Below, one piece after another: positions 23,595 through 34,982 of a DNA stretch of 64,000 nt. The notes beneath the pieces were generated by a model, which searched no databases, was not told the origin of the DNA, and saw only the letters and a program-made list of their open reading frames with translations. This DNA comes from Sesamum alatum (lineage: Eukaryota; Streptophyta; Magnoliopsida; Lamiales; Pedaliaceae): NCBI GenBank assembly GCA_034509735.1, contig JACGWO010000001.1:35219966-35283965 (forward strand), read 5' to 3'. Position 1 is the stretch's first letter; every line of letters starts with the position of its first letter. The position numbers were made by a program, and so were the translations under genes.

Positions 23595-25466
23595 TGTTAG
23601 AATAGGTGACCATGTAAGCCAATTTTGGCAGGAATATGTAACCTATGTCTAGACAATTTTTGGTATTTGATAAAAATATTTATGAATAAAGAAGTGAAAA
23701 TTCATATGGCAATACTTTGTTTAGGTTCACTTATATCTGCATTTACATTTCTGTTCACTACGCAAACAAAGCCCACGGACTGAGAATCGATTTCGGGGAC
23801 TGGGACTACGCTTGGAGGTAGGTCCATGAAATTAGTCTTACCGAATCAGTCCGGAAATCTCCAAGTCAAGGAATCCTGAAAATGGGTACCGGGATTCCCT
23901 TTGAGACTTGCACTAAGCATCTACGGTCGTATTTCATCGACGGGTGACGAAGGTCGTCTAAGCAGTGTTAGTGGATCAGCATGCTAGGAAGCAGCTTACT
24001 GAGGTGACTCGCGGGGACCGTCTTACGGAGGACCTTGAGTATGGTCAGCAAGGTATGACGTGTATTCCCGGTTTCCAACGGTACAGGCCAAGTCCTTTGA
24101 CTGAGGAACTGCTGAGTTTACCTGTGCATCAGATCTGTATCTTAGATATGGTGAGAGATTGCCAAAATACTCTTGAGTAGTCATAAGCCATGTCTAGTGC
24201 AGCTCGGGTGTACAGAGTGACAGTAGTTTCGAAGAAAGGATCTATCTCCTGTCAATAAGGGTATTGACAGTTGAGTCTCATGTATGCTCTGTGTCTTGTC
24301 CCTGAAAATCAGTTGCCACAGTAACTGAACAGAAGGGAAAGGTTTCCCTTGCGGCGTTTAGTAAGGACAGACTGACACTTAGGTCCAAAATGGGTACCTG
24401 CTTTTTCCGTGCCCTAGACTCTAAGTGATGAGACCGAAGACAGAAGGACAAGTGTACTGTTAGAGCCTAAATGTTCATACCCCAATTATTTCACCTAGTC
24501 TCTAGTGCCATGGACCGTTGCTAGATGGCAACCCATGGTAACGGGCGGATTCTAGGAATCCGACCAAGTGTAGCTGAAAGGTGAACCTAAAGAGTCACAC
24601 ACTATCCACACATACTTAGTATTTTAATTTGGAATTAAATATTGGACTAAAGGAATGATTAAATTAGATTTAATCGGGTCCTATATTTTCTTGGAGAAAT
24701 TAATTCTTTCTATTTGATAAAGGGAATTAAATTAATAAATTAGGATTTATTAAAGGGTTGATTTAATGGGCTTAGAATAAATATTAATATTTATATATTA
24801 TTTTTTTTAGCCTTTTGGAATATTTAATGGGATTTAAATACTCCATTAAAATTAAAATCAACGGTTGAGATGGAAAGGGGAGATGAAGGCTAGGATTTGT
24901 TTGACTAGGTCAAACACTAGTTTGACTAGGACTTTGACTAGGTCAAAAATCCTAGACAAATTAGAGTTCTTAGAATAGGAGGTTTTAAGAGGATTAAACT
25001 CCTCCTCTATAAATACCTCTAGCTTCCAACTTTTTGAAGGATGATGAAATTCCAACACACACAAAACACACACTCGACTCTCTCCCCTTGCCTCTCGTCC
25101 GCCCCCTCTCTCTCTACAAGAAAATATTTTTTTCTAGTTCTATTGTTCTTGGAACATTAGAACTTAGATGAATCAATACCATTAATTGATAACGTGTTGT
25201 TGATTCATCCACTCCAAAATATACACTTGTTCGTTGCTAGCACGACGTGCAAGATACGTGGGTGGATCGTGTGTCACGATATGGAGAATCTCAAGAACGA
25301 GATCTCGGTGCAAAACGGGGAAACAACGAGTGTAGCCGTTGAAGACGAAAATGACAACGGGTAGGTCTCGTTTTATTTTTCGTCTCTCTCTTTATTTTCA
25401 ACTCTATGGCCTCCATGATTTCTTTGCATGTTGTTTGATCATGAGATACACCGAACACCCCGGGAA
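23595..25466 (+). repeat. type A LTR, lacking its last ~0.1 kb
   Basis: It starts TGTTAGAATAGGTGACCATG, keeps the W-box-rich segment (~24895-24965) and runs to CCGAACACCCCGGGAAT near 25466. It then joins integrase sequence (TCTCTGAATGGACACC). AAT is shared at the joint. The last ~110 bases of the LTR are absent. It is the 3' LTR of the split plus-strand element, and could also have served as a shared 5' LTR for the leader-gag-pol block that starts at 28120. Confidence 0.85.
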
Positions 25467-25583
25467 TCTCTGAATGGACACCTCCCGGGACGCCACAGTT
25501 AAATGGGGTCTCTGAAAGAGGAAATCAAACCCTGTTAGACATGATGAGTTTTACCCAAATTGCCATTGTCCTTTTGGGGCTAC
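25465..25583 (+). pseudogene. integrase fragment (glutamate region), duplicated
   Basis: It encodes a piece matching SEWTPPGTPQLNGVSERRNQ followed by FTKLPLSFWGY-like sequence, i.e. the region around the third catalytic residue (E) of the integrase DDE triad. An inserted base in the FTK stretch and a lost base in the ERR stretch break the frame. It is cut at GGGGCTAC by a D LTR. A second copy is at 32269-32434. Confidence 0.8.
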
Positions 25584-26147
25584 TTGTAGAATAGGTGACC
25601 GGAAAGCCAATTAGATTGGCCTTGATATGTAATTCGATTTCTGACAATGTCATTGTAATTGTAATATTCTTATATGAATAAAGTGAGTATTCATGTTTGC
25701 AGTTCCATTTGTTGTGCTCGCTGTTTATGTTTATTGCATTAACATCACAACAAAGCCCACAGGCTAAACGAACAACCCATGTAGTTGGGTTGCGTATTGG
25801 ATGGCAGCTATGAAACTAACTTCTAAGGGTTAGGTCTGAAACGTTCCAAGTCGAGGACCTTGAGACAGGGCATCGAGAGTCCTATACAGACTTGCACTAA
25901 GGATTGCATTCATTGGATGAGTGCCGTGTTTCATCGGCGACAGACGTCTATGCAATATTAGTGCGTTTGTTGACAAGGATGTCAGCTGACTGAACTGACT
26001 CGCGGGAATTGTCATATGGAAGCCTTGGAGGCTTAGTTGTATGACTGGCATTACCGGCTCCGATAGTACGAGATTAGTCCTCGGACTTGAGGAATCATGG
26101 CAGTCACATGCATATGATGACTGTATCTAGCATCTGGCAAGAGATGT
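25584..26147 (+). repeat. type D LTR, first 564 bases
   Basis: It starts TTGTAGAATAGGTGACCGGA (tip altered from TGTTAG or TGATAG) after GGCTAC in integrase sequence. It stops at GAGATGT, where an A LTR begins. It is the duplicate of 32435-33003; the remainder of this D LTR is found only after the second copy (34983-36637). Confidence 0.8.
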
Positions 26148-28119
26148 TGTTAGAATAGGTGACCATGTAAGCCAATTTTGGCGGGTATATGTAACCTATG
26201 TCTAGACAATTATAGGTGTTTGATAAATCATTAATGAATAAAGAAGTGAATTTCATTTGGCATCACTTTGTTTGTGTTCACTTATATTTGTTTTCCATAT
26301 CTGTTCACTACGCAAACAAAGCCCACGGACTGAGAATCAATTTCGGGGACTGGGACTACGCTTGGAGGTAGGTCCATGGAATCAGTCTTCCCGAATCAGT
26401 CCGGAAATCTCCAAGTCAAGGAATCCCAAAAATGGGGTACCGGGATTCCATTTGAGACTTGCACTAAGCACCTGCTGTCGTGTTTCATCGACGGGTGACG
26501 AGGGTCGTCTAAGCAGTGTTAGTGGGTTAGCATGCTAGGACGCAGCTGACTGAGGTGACTCACGGGAACCGTCTTACGGAGGACCTTGAGTATGGTCAGC
26601 AAGGTATGACGTGTATTCCCGGTTCCAACGGTACAGGCCAAGTCCTTTGACTTGAGGAATTGCTCAGTTTACCTGTACGTTAGGGCTGTATCTTAGATAT
26701 TGGTGAGAGATTGCCAGAATTCTCTTTGGTAGTCATAAGCCATGTCTAGTGCAGTTCTGGTATGCAAAGTGACAGTAGTTTCCAAAAAAGGATCTATCTC
26801 CTGCCAATAGGTATTGACAGTTGAGTCTCATGTATGCTCTGTGTCTTGTCCCTAAAATCTGTGGCCACAGTAAACTGAACAGAAGGGAAGGATTCCCTTG
26901 CGGCGTTTAGTGAGGACAGACCGACACTCAGGTCCAAAATGGTACCTGCATTATCCGTGCCCTAGACTCTAAGTGATGAGACGAAGACAGAAGGACAAGT
27001 GTACTGTTAGAGCCTAAATGTTCATCCCTGAATATTTCACCTAGTCTCTAGTGCCATGGACCGTTGCTAGATGGCCACCCATGGTAACGGAAGGATTCTA
27101 GGAATCCGAACCAAGTCTAGCTGAAAGGTGAACCTAAAGAGTCACACACTATCCACACACATTTAGATATTTAATTAGGAATTAAATATTGGAGTGAAAG
27201 AATGATTAAATTGGATTTAATCGGGTCCTTTATTTTTCTTGGAGAAATAATTCCTTCTATTAGATATAAGGAATTAAATTGATAAATTAGATTTATCAAA
27301 GGGATTTATTTAATGGGTTTAAATAATATTTATATTTATTTTAGCCTCTTGGAAATATTTAAATAGGTTTTAAATATTCCATTAAATTAAATTAAATCAA
27401 CGGTTTAGATCAATGGGAGAGATGGATGGCTAGGATTGTTTTGACTAGGTCAAAACACTACTTTGACTAGGACTTTTACTAGGTCAAAATCCTAGTCAAA
27501 TTAGAGTTCCTTAAAGAGGAGTTTAAAGAGGATTAAACTCCTCTTCTATATAAACCCCTAGCATCCTACAAGTTTAATGATGATTAAAACTCCAACACAC
27601 ACACTACAACACACACACACGGATCTCTCCCTCTCATCTCTCGTCCGCCTCTCTCTCTCCAAGAAACACATTCCACTAGTTCTCTTTGTTTTGGAACATT
27701 AGAACTTGATGAATCAATACCGTTAATTCATAACGTGTTGTTGATTCATCCACTCCAAAAACATAAACTTGTTCGTTGCTAGCACGACGTGCAAGATACG
27801 TGGGTGGATCGTGTGTCACGATTTAGAGGGTCTCAAAGACGAGATCTTGGTGCAAAACGGGGAACAACGCGTGTAGCCGTTGAAGACGAAAACGACAAAG
27901 GGTAGGTCTCGTTTATGATTTTCGTCCCTTTTTAATTTTCTACCCTATGGCCTCCATGATTCTTTTATGTTTTATTATTCATGAGATACACCGAACACCC
28001 GGGAATTTCAAAGGCACACCCTTTGAAACGTGTTCTTTAATTTAAAGCATGTTTAAATTCCGCATTTATTTTTAATTATACCGCGCTTCCGCATTCGCGC
28101 TTTTCCCGGGACGATCCAC
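26148..28119 (+). repeat. type A LTR, lacking its last 11 bases
   Basis: It starts TGTTAGAATAGGTGACCATG after GATGT and ends ACGATCCAC, where it joins CG-rich leader sequence. The primer site and about the first 0.35 kb of the leader are deleted at this joint. The TATA box TATATAAA is at 27547-27554, preceded by W-box palindromes at about 27441-27505; one TTGACT has become TTTACT. It is very similar to the LTRs at 33004 and 56075. Confidence 0.88.
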
Positions 28120-30017
28120 GAGTGTGTCTGCGCGCGCGCGCGTGCAAGGCTGTCGGGCGGAGAGCCCGCGCGCGGACGGCACCAGGCGCGCTGCCAGGCG
28201 CGCGCGCCCACAGACGGAGGCGTCTGCGCGCGCGCGCCTGGCGGGAGTGCCCAGTGCGCGTCTGCGCGCGCACTGCGCACAGCGCAGGCACGCGGCTGGC
28301 GACCAGCAGGCCGGGCGCGCGAGGCAGAGGAGCCTGCGCGCGCGCGACGGCCTGCCGAACACCAGGCCGCGCAGCGCGCTGCCGGCCAGGCAGTGCCTGT
28401 GCGTGCGCAGGGGCGGCAGGCTGGGCCTGCTGCCCTGCGCGCACGGCCGGCCGGCTGCTGCCAGTGGCGGCGGCCGGCGGCTGCTGCAGCTAGGGTTTTT
28501 TGAAACCCTAGTATATTTTTATTTTTTTTTATTATTTACTTTTCAGTTTTAATTTTGAATTAATCCTGAAAATTCGTTTTTTGGGTTCAATTTTTGCCTA
28601 AATTCCTAAAGACATTATTTTAGGAGTAAAATAAATTGGATTTGGAATCCCGGGGTTATTTTACTTAAAATAATGAGGAAAGGTTTTCCTTAAAACGAGA
28701 AAAATATTATTACCAATATTGTGTTTTATTTTTCACACGTTGCGCACATGATCATTTATTTCTGTTTTGGATTATTATGATTGGAAATCATGAATTATTG
28801 GTATATTGTAATTATGTGATTGGATCATGTGATTATGTGTGTTGGATGGAAATGGATGATCACGAGCCCTAGACCGGATGTATGGTTTAATTTTCTGTTG
28901 GGCCTGTGTGCCTCTTTAACTGCTTTCTCCTTCTCTCTTTCTAGTGCCTTGGAATAATAAGGCTTTCTACCTCCCTCCTTATGTACTCCCCCGGGTTTTC
29001 GCTGGGGTTTCTATTTTTATAATGTAATGAGAGTAGACTAGGAGTGAGGTTTCCATTTTTGTAATTGGTGGAGTAGAAGGAAGGACCACATGGAGAGCCC
29101 AGACCGGAGGTCCCTTGGCGTTTTCCATGAAGTGAAGAAAGAGGAAAAGAGACCAAAGCCCATCAGCATGATGATTGGGTTACTATTATTGTAATAGTAT
29201 AGGACCAACCCTAGATTGACCATAGATCCACTGCGGGCTCAGTGGATCGCATAGGATTCGGGCTCGTGATCATCCAACAAGGGCGTGCTAGGCTTTAATT
29301 TTGCATGTGGTTATTATGATGGATGAATGGCTTTTATTTATCATATAACTGCTATGGATGGATTTTATTTATGCATTATGGATGAATGTATGGATATATT
29401 ATGAGATCTCGGTCATTCACTACTCTCACATTGGTTGGACCAATGTTGAAATATTAGACCCTAGATAAAGTGGACATGAACTCTAGGAGTTCGTCCATGC
29501 CTTCCAATCCGTGGCATAGTGAGGAAGTTGTTTTAGGTCAATAGCGTGGTCTCACGAGTCGTGGCAGGTTATTGTACTTAAAAGAAGCTGCACTGTGTCA
29601 TGAACGAAAAATGGGCTGCTGTTACCTGTCTCACGAGTCGTGGGGGTACTAGTGAGTCCATGGCTCGGTCGATTGGGTCGGGTCTAATGCCCAATTAGCA
29701 TGATTCGCTTGGAGTCCTCGGGATCATGCAAAAGGGTGAGGCAATAAATCTTGAGAATCTCGTGGAACGAGAATGGTATGGAATACCTCCCACAGGATCT
29801 TTTCCATGCGAATCGTAAAAGCGGGGTATGGGAAAAAATCGCTGTGGATCCCAAGCCCACTAGGAAAGGATTCCCGAAAATCACGTTTGAGAGTACCGTG
29901 TTTTCGTATAAATAGTGGGAGGATTAAATGACTAAAGACCAAGCATTTAATTATTTCATCAAACCACCGTCTTTATTTTCTGCTGATCGCGCGTTGTTTT
30001 CTAAATGTAGATTTAAA
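28120..30017 (+). other. type A leader with CG-rich island
   Basis: The CG-rich island at 28120-28490 matches about 58410-58785 of the intact element. It is followed by the AAACCCTAG junction, the AT-rich leader, the CACGAGTCGTG pair (29554-29640 region) and TATAAATA at 29907-29914. The leader lacks its beginning. There is no coding potential beyond low-complexity frames. Confidence 0.8.
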
Positions 30018-32268
30018 ATGTCTAAGAACCCACTATCAACCATTCTTGAGACAAACAAATTTAATGGAACCAACTACAACGACTGGTTGCGCAATCTCAG
30101 GATAGTCCTAGATTACCCGAGAACCAAAGGCTACGTCATGGACGAGCCTCTCCCTAGGACCTTACCGGAAGGATCCACGCCAGAAGAACGTGAGACGTTC
30201 GAGACTTGGCATAAGGATAACCGGAAGGTCCGTAGCGTCATACTTGCTTCGATGACCAATGAGATTTCAGAAGCAATATGAAAGGCTAGACGATGTCCCT
30301 TCCATTATGGCTCTCCTTAAGGATTGCTATGCAGTCCCGGACCGGCATACTAGGTATGTCGCGACCAAGGCGTTCTTTGGAACTAAAAATGACAGAAGGA
30401 TCCTCTGTACAAGAGCATGGGGTTAAAAATGCTTACCCTAGTGGAAAAGCTCGAGGACCTAAAGGCAGGTCTCGATAACGAAACGTACATAGATGTGATC
30501 CTTCAGTCACTCCCACCCTCCTTCGACCAATTTATCGTCAACTATAACATGAATACACTTGAGAAGGGCATTCATGAGTGATCAATATGTTGGTGCAATA
30601 CGAGGCAACGACTAAGAAGTCCACGCCTTCGGTATTGTTTGGAGGTGCTTCAACTTCCAAGACGAAAGGCAAGGGTGCCGGACGTTGGAAAAAGAAGAAG
30701 GGGAAGGGAAAAGCCGTCATAGCAGCTACGAACACTCAGAGTATTCCCATTGCCAAAGAGGGGAAAGGCAAAGGAAAGGGAAAGGTTGTCTCCAAGCAAC
30801 AGTCAAAGGCATATGACATATGTATCAACTGCCGTGAGAAAGGGCATTGGAAGAGAGAGTGCCCCAAACTATTCTCAAACCAAGGTATATATGTGATTGA
30901 GGTTAATATGGTCACTAATTCTGCCTCTTGGTATTGGATACCGGCTGTGGAGCTCACATTTGCAATGATTTGCAGGTGCTGAAAAGAAGCAGAAAACTAA
31001 GTAGCGGGGACATGATCCTGAAGCTTGGAAATGGCAAGGCCATCTCGGCAGAAACAGTAGGATCCGCCACTTTAGTGATTAGTGATACCATTAGCATAGA
31101 ATTAGAGCAGGTTTATTTTGTACCTAGTATGATTAAGAACATCATTTCCATTCCATTGTTGGACAATAGTGGTTATGAGTTCAGAATCAATAAAATTGCT
31201 TTTTATTTGATGAGGTGTGGAATTGCTCATCTACTTGGTACATTGCACAACGGGCTCTATATCTTGCAACAAACGAATTTCGTTCTTAACGCTCAACACA
31301 AACGGAAATTAGATAATAACGGGAACGCACGTCTGTGGCACGCTAGGGCTAGGTCACATATCCCAAGATAGGATGAAAAGGTTGGTAGACTCAAAGAACC
31401 TAGAGGTTGGGGACTTGAGTGATCTACCAACTTGTGAGTCTTGTCTAAGAGGGAAAATGACCAAGAAGCCCTTTGTAGGACAAAGCAGGCTTGCCACAGG
31501 TCTGTTGGACTTAGTCCATACAGACGTATGTGGACCACTAAGGATGCAGGCCCGAGGTGGGTTCTCCTACTCATAACCTTCACCGATGACCATTCACGGT
31601 ACGGTTATGTTTACCTGATGAGGTACAAGTCTGAAGTTCTTGAGAGGTTTAAAGAATTCAGGCTTGAAGTGGAGAACCAGACCAACTGCAAAATTAAAGT
31701 CCTACGGTCAGACCGAGGCGGTGAATACCTTAGTGCCGAATTCCTAGATTATCTAAAAGAAAATGGTATAATATCGGAACCACCGGCTCCGATACAGTCA
31801 GCGCCCACAGTCACCACTCACGTTCCCGTCCTCCGTAGGTCCACTAGAGAATCCAGACCTCCAGTGAGATATGGGTTTCTAGGTGCGACCGATCTTCTGG
31901 ATAACGATCCTAAGACATACGGGGAAAGCGATGTCTGACATCGACTCCGGGAAATGGCTTGAGGCCATGAAGACCGAAATGGACTCCATGAGCGAGAACC
32001 AAGTTTGGAGACTTGTAGATCCACCGAAAAGTGTTAAGCCAGTGGGCTGTAAGTGGGTCTACAAGCGCAAACTCGGCGTTGATGGAGAAGTCACAACCTT
32101 TAAGGCTAGGCTTGTAGCTAAGGGATACACTCAACGACCCGGGGTCGATTTTGAGGATACCTACTCGCCAGTAGCCATGGCTAAGTCCATTCGGATCCTG
32201 CTTGCCATAGTAGCATGGTATGACTATGAAATATGGCAGATGGACTTGAAAACGGCCTTCCTCAACGG
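30018..32268 (+). pseudogene. copia gag-pol with integrase deletion, truncated in RT
   Basis: The start ATG is at 30018. Gag is open to ~30281, then frame changes follow (AGATTTCAG for AGATTCAG and others). The zinc knuckle CCHC is intact at 30821-30862. The protease LDTG follows a one-base loss near 30931. Integrase has HTDVCGPL (~31520) and RSDRGGEY (~31705), but about 0.6 kb is deleted near 31780 (joint at GGAACCACCGG), removing the catalytic glutamate region and integrase C-terminus. RT runs from PPVRYGFLG through KTAFLNG and stops at 32268, before YVDD. There it is joined to a separate integrase fragment. It is non-functional. Confidence 0.87.
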
Positions 32269-32434
32269 AAAGTACCTTAGTACTAAGTTCCTGAATTATC
32301 TTAAAGAAAATGGTATAATCTCTGAATGGACACCTCCCGGGACGCCACAGTTAAATGGGGTCTCTGAAAGGAGGAATCAAACCCTGTTAGACATGATGAG
32401 TTTTACCAAATTGCCATTGTCCTTTTGGGGCTAC
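32269..32434 (+). pseudogene. integrase fragment, left of solo D LTR
   Basis: It reads [25 protein letters not shown] sequence, then the PQLNGVSERRNQT glutamate region and FTKLPLSFWGY, open in one frame with the fused RT upstream (31883-32440). It lacks the MVRS codons found in the intact copy after LLDM. It is interrupted at GGGGCTAC by the D LTR and resumes at 36643. It is the remnant of a separate element. Confidence 0.82.
32430..32434. other. target-site duplication GCTAC, left copy
   Basis: GCTAC precedes the D LTR; the identical GCTAC at 36638-36642 follows its end. Joining the two flanks restores the integrase sequence GGCTACGCATTGG. Confidence 0.88.
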
Positions 32435-32998
32435 TTGTAGAATAGGTGACCGGAAAGCCAATTAGATTGGCCTTGATGTAATCGATTTCTGACAATGTCA
32501 TTGTAATTGTAATATTCTTATATGAATAAAGTGAGTATTCATGTTTGGCAGTTCCATTTGTTGTGCTCGCTGTTTATGTTTATTGCATTAACATCACAAC
32601 AAAGCCCACAGGCTAACGAACAACCCATGTAGTTTGGGTTGCGTATTGGATGGCAGCTATAACTAACTTCTAAGGGTTAGGTCTGAAACGTTCCAAGTCG
32701 AGGACCTTGAGACAGGGCATCGAGAGTCCTATACAGACTTGCACTAAGGATTGCATTCATTGGATGAGTGCCGTGTTTCATCGGCGACAGACGTTGGAGT
32801 CTTATGCAATATTAGTGCGTTTGTTGACAAGGATGTCAGCTGACTGAAATGACTCGCGGGAATTGTCATATGGAAGCCTTGGAGGCTTAGTCGGTATGAC
32901 TGGCATTCCCGGCTCCCGATAGTACGAGATTAGTCCTCGGACTTGAGGAATCATGGCAGTCACATGCATATGATGACTGTATCTAGCATCTGGCAAGA

Positions 32999-33003
32999 GA
33001 TGT
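32999..33003. other. target-site duplication GATGT, left copy
   Basis: GATGT before the A LTR tip; the match is at 34978-34982. The same GATGT also precedes the A LTR of the duplicated copy (26143-26147). Confidence 0.9.
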
Positions 33004-34977
33004 TGTTAGAATAAGTGACCATGTAAGCCAATTTTGGCGGGTATATGTAACCTATGTCTAGACAATTATAGGTGTTTGATAAATCATTAATGAATAAAGA
33101 AGTGAATTTCATTTGGCATCACTTTGTTTGTGTTCACTTATATTTGTTTTCCATATCTGTTCACTACGCAACAAAGCCCACGGACTGAGAATCAATTTCG
33201 GGGACTGGGACTACGCTTGGAGGTAGGTCCATGGAATCAGTCTTCCCGAATCAGTCCGGAAATCTCCAAGTCAAGGAATCCCAAAAATGGGTACCGATTC
33301 CATTTGAGACTTGCACTAAGCACCTGCTGTCGTGTTTCATCGACGGGTGACGAGGGTCGTCTAAGCAGTGTTAGTGGAGTTAGCATGCTAGGACGCAGCT
33401 GACTGAGGTGACTCGCGGGAACCGTCTTACGGAGGACCTTGAGTATGGTCAGCAAGTATGACGTGTATTCCCGGTTCCAACGGTACAGGCCAAGTCCTTT
33501 TGACTTGAGGAATTGCTCAGTTTACCTGTACGTTAGGGCTGTATCTTAGATTATGGTGAGAGATTGCCAGAATTCCCTTTGGTAGTCATAAGCCATGTCT
33601 AGTGCAGTTCTGGTGTGCAAAGTGACAGTAGTTTCCAAAAAAGGATCTGTCTCCTGCCAATAGGTATTGACAGTTGAGTCTCATGTATGCTCTGTGTCTT
33701 GTCCCTAAATCTGTGGCCACAGTAACTGAACAGAAGGAAGGATTCCCTTGCGGCGTTTAGTGAGGACAGACCGACACTTAGGTCCAAAATGGGTACCTGC
33801 ATTATCCGTGCCCTAGACTCTAAGTGATGAGACCGAAGACAGAGGACAAGTGTACTCTTAGAGCCTAAATGTTCATCCCTGAATATTTCACCTAGTCTCT
33901 AGTGCCATGGACCGTTGCTAGATGGCCACCTATGGTAACGGAAGGATTCTAGGAATCCGACCAAGTCTAGCTGAAAGGTGAACCTAAAGAGTCACACACT
34001 ATCCACACACATTTAGATATTTAATTAGGAATTAAATATTGGAGTGAAGGAATGATTAAATTGGATTTAATCGGTTCCTTTATTTTTCTTGGAGAAATAA
34101 TTCCTTCTATAGATATAAGGAATTAAATTGATAAATTAGATTTATCAAAGGGATTTATTTAATGGGTTTAAATAATATTTATATTTATTTTAGCCTCTTG
34201 GAAATATTTAAATAGGTTTTAAATATTCCATTAAATTAAATTAAATCAACGGTTTGAGATCAATGGGAGAGATGGATGGCTAGAATTGTTTTGACTAGGT
34301 CAAAACACTCTTTGACTAGGACTTTGACTAGGTCAAAATCCTAGTCAAATTAGAGTTCTTGAAAGAGGAGTTTAAAGAGGATTAAACTCCTCTTCTATAT
34401 AAACCCCTAGCATCCTACAAGTTTAATGATGATGAAACTCCAACACACACACTACAACACACACACACACGGATCTCTCCCTCTCATCTCTCGTCCGCCT
34501 CTCTCTCTCCAAGAAACACATTCCACTAGTTCTCTTTGTTTTTGGAACATTAGAACTTGATGAATCAATACCGTTAATTCATAACGTGTTGTTGATTCAT
34601 CCACTCCAAAACATAAACTGTTCGTTGCTAGCACGACGTGCAAGATACGTGGGTGGATCGTGTGTCACGATTTAGAGGGTCTCAAAGACGAGATCTTGGT
34701 GCAAAACGGGAACAACGCGTGTAGCCGTTGAAGACGAAAACGACAACGGGTAGGTCTCGTTTATGATTTTTCGTCCCTTTTAATTTTCTACCCTATGGCT
34801 CCATGATTCTTTTATGTTTTATTATTCATGAGATACACCGAACACCCGGGAATTTCAAAGGCACACCCTTTGAAACGTGTTCTTTAATTTAAAGCATGTT
34901 TAAATTCCGCATTTATTTTTAATTATACCGCGCTTCCGCATTCGCGCTTTTCCCGGGACGATCCACAATTCCTTTCA
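33004..34977 (+). mobile_element. solo type A LTR (1974 bp), nested in D LTR
   Basis: Starts TGTTAGAATAAGTGACCATG and ends CACAATTCCTTTCA, with GATGT on both sides, so it is a complete solo LTR with its own target duplication. W-box palindromes are at about 34289-34350 and the TATA box TATATAAA at 34396-34403. It is the youngest layer of a three-level nest: A LTR in D LTR in integrase fragment. Confidence 0.9.
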
Positions 34978-34982
34978 GATGT
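34978..34982. other. target-site duplication GATGT, right copy
   Basis: Follows the LTR end TTTCA at 34977; the D LTR then resumes with CAGTATCTGGGATACG. Confidence 0.9.

Larger units (their letters stand above)
7457..25466 (+). mobile_element. type A copia element, 5' truncated, split by a nested element
   Basis: Pieces: leader 7457-8777, [nested minus-strand element 8778-19106], duplicated target site and leader 19107-19582, gag-pol 19583-23578, polypurine tract 23580-23594, 3' LTR 23595-25466. The 5' LTR, primer site and start of the leader are missing at the 7456/7457 junction. Removing the nested element plus one GTGGT restores the leader order seen uninterrupted at 59831 onward, which proves the nesting. 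Coding sequence is broken at many sites, so the element is dead. Confidence 0.85.
25465..28119 (+). repeat. direct duplication, copy 1 (2.65 kb)
   Basis: Co-linear with 32317-34966 and nearly identical: integrase fragment, the first part of a D LTR with the same GCTAC before it, then an A LTR preceded by GATGT. Small differences (e.g. GAAAGAGGAAAT here versus GAAAGGAGGAAT, ACCCAAATT versus ACCAAATT) show two real or separately read copies. The copy ends 11 bases before the A LTR terminus. Confidence 0.85.
32317..34966 (+). repeat. direct duplication, copy 2 (2.65 kb)
   Basis: Counterpart of 25465-28119. Here the context is more complete: the integrase piece extends further left, the A LTR has its true end at 34977 with a matching GATGT after it, and the D LTR continues. 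Copy 2 therefore looks like the original arrangement and copy 1 the derived one. Confidence 0.85.

Noticed and set aside
28076..28552. Frames of 96-142 codons around the CG-rich island
   Set aside because: Low-complexity shadows on both strands; the region is a leader of a broken retrotransposon.
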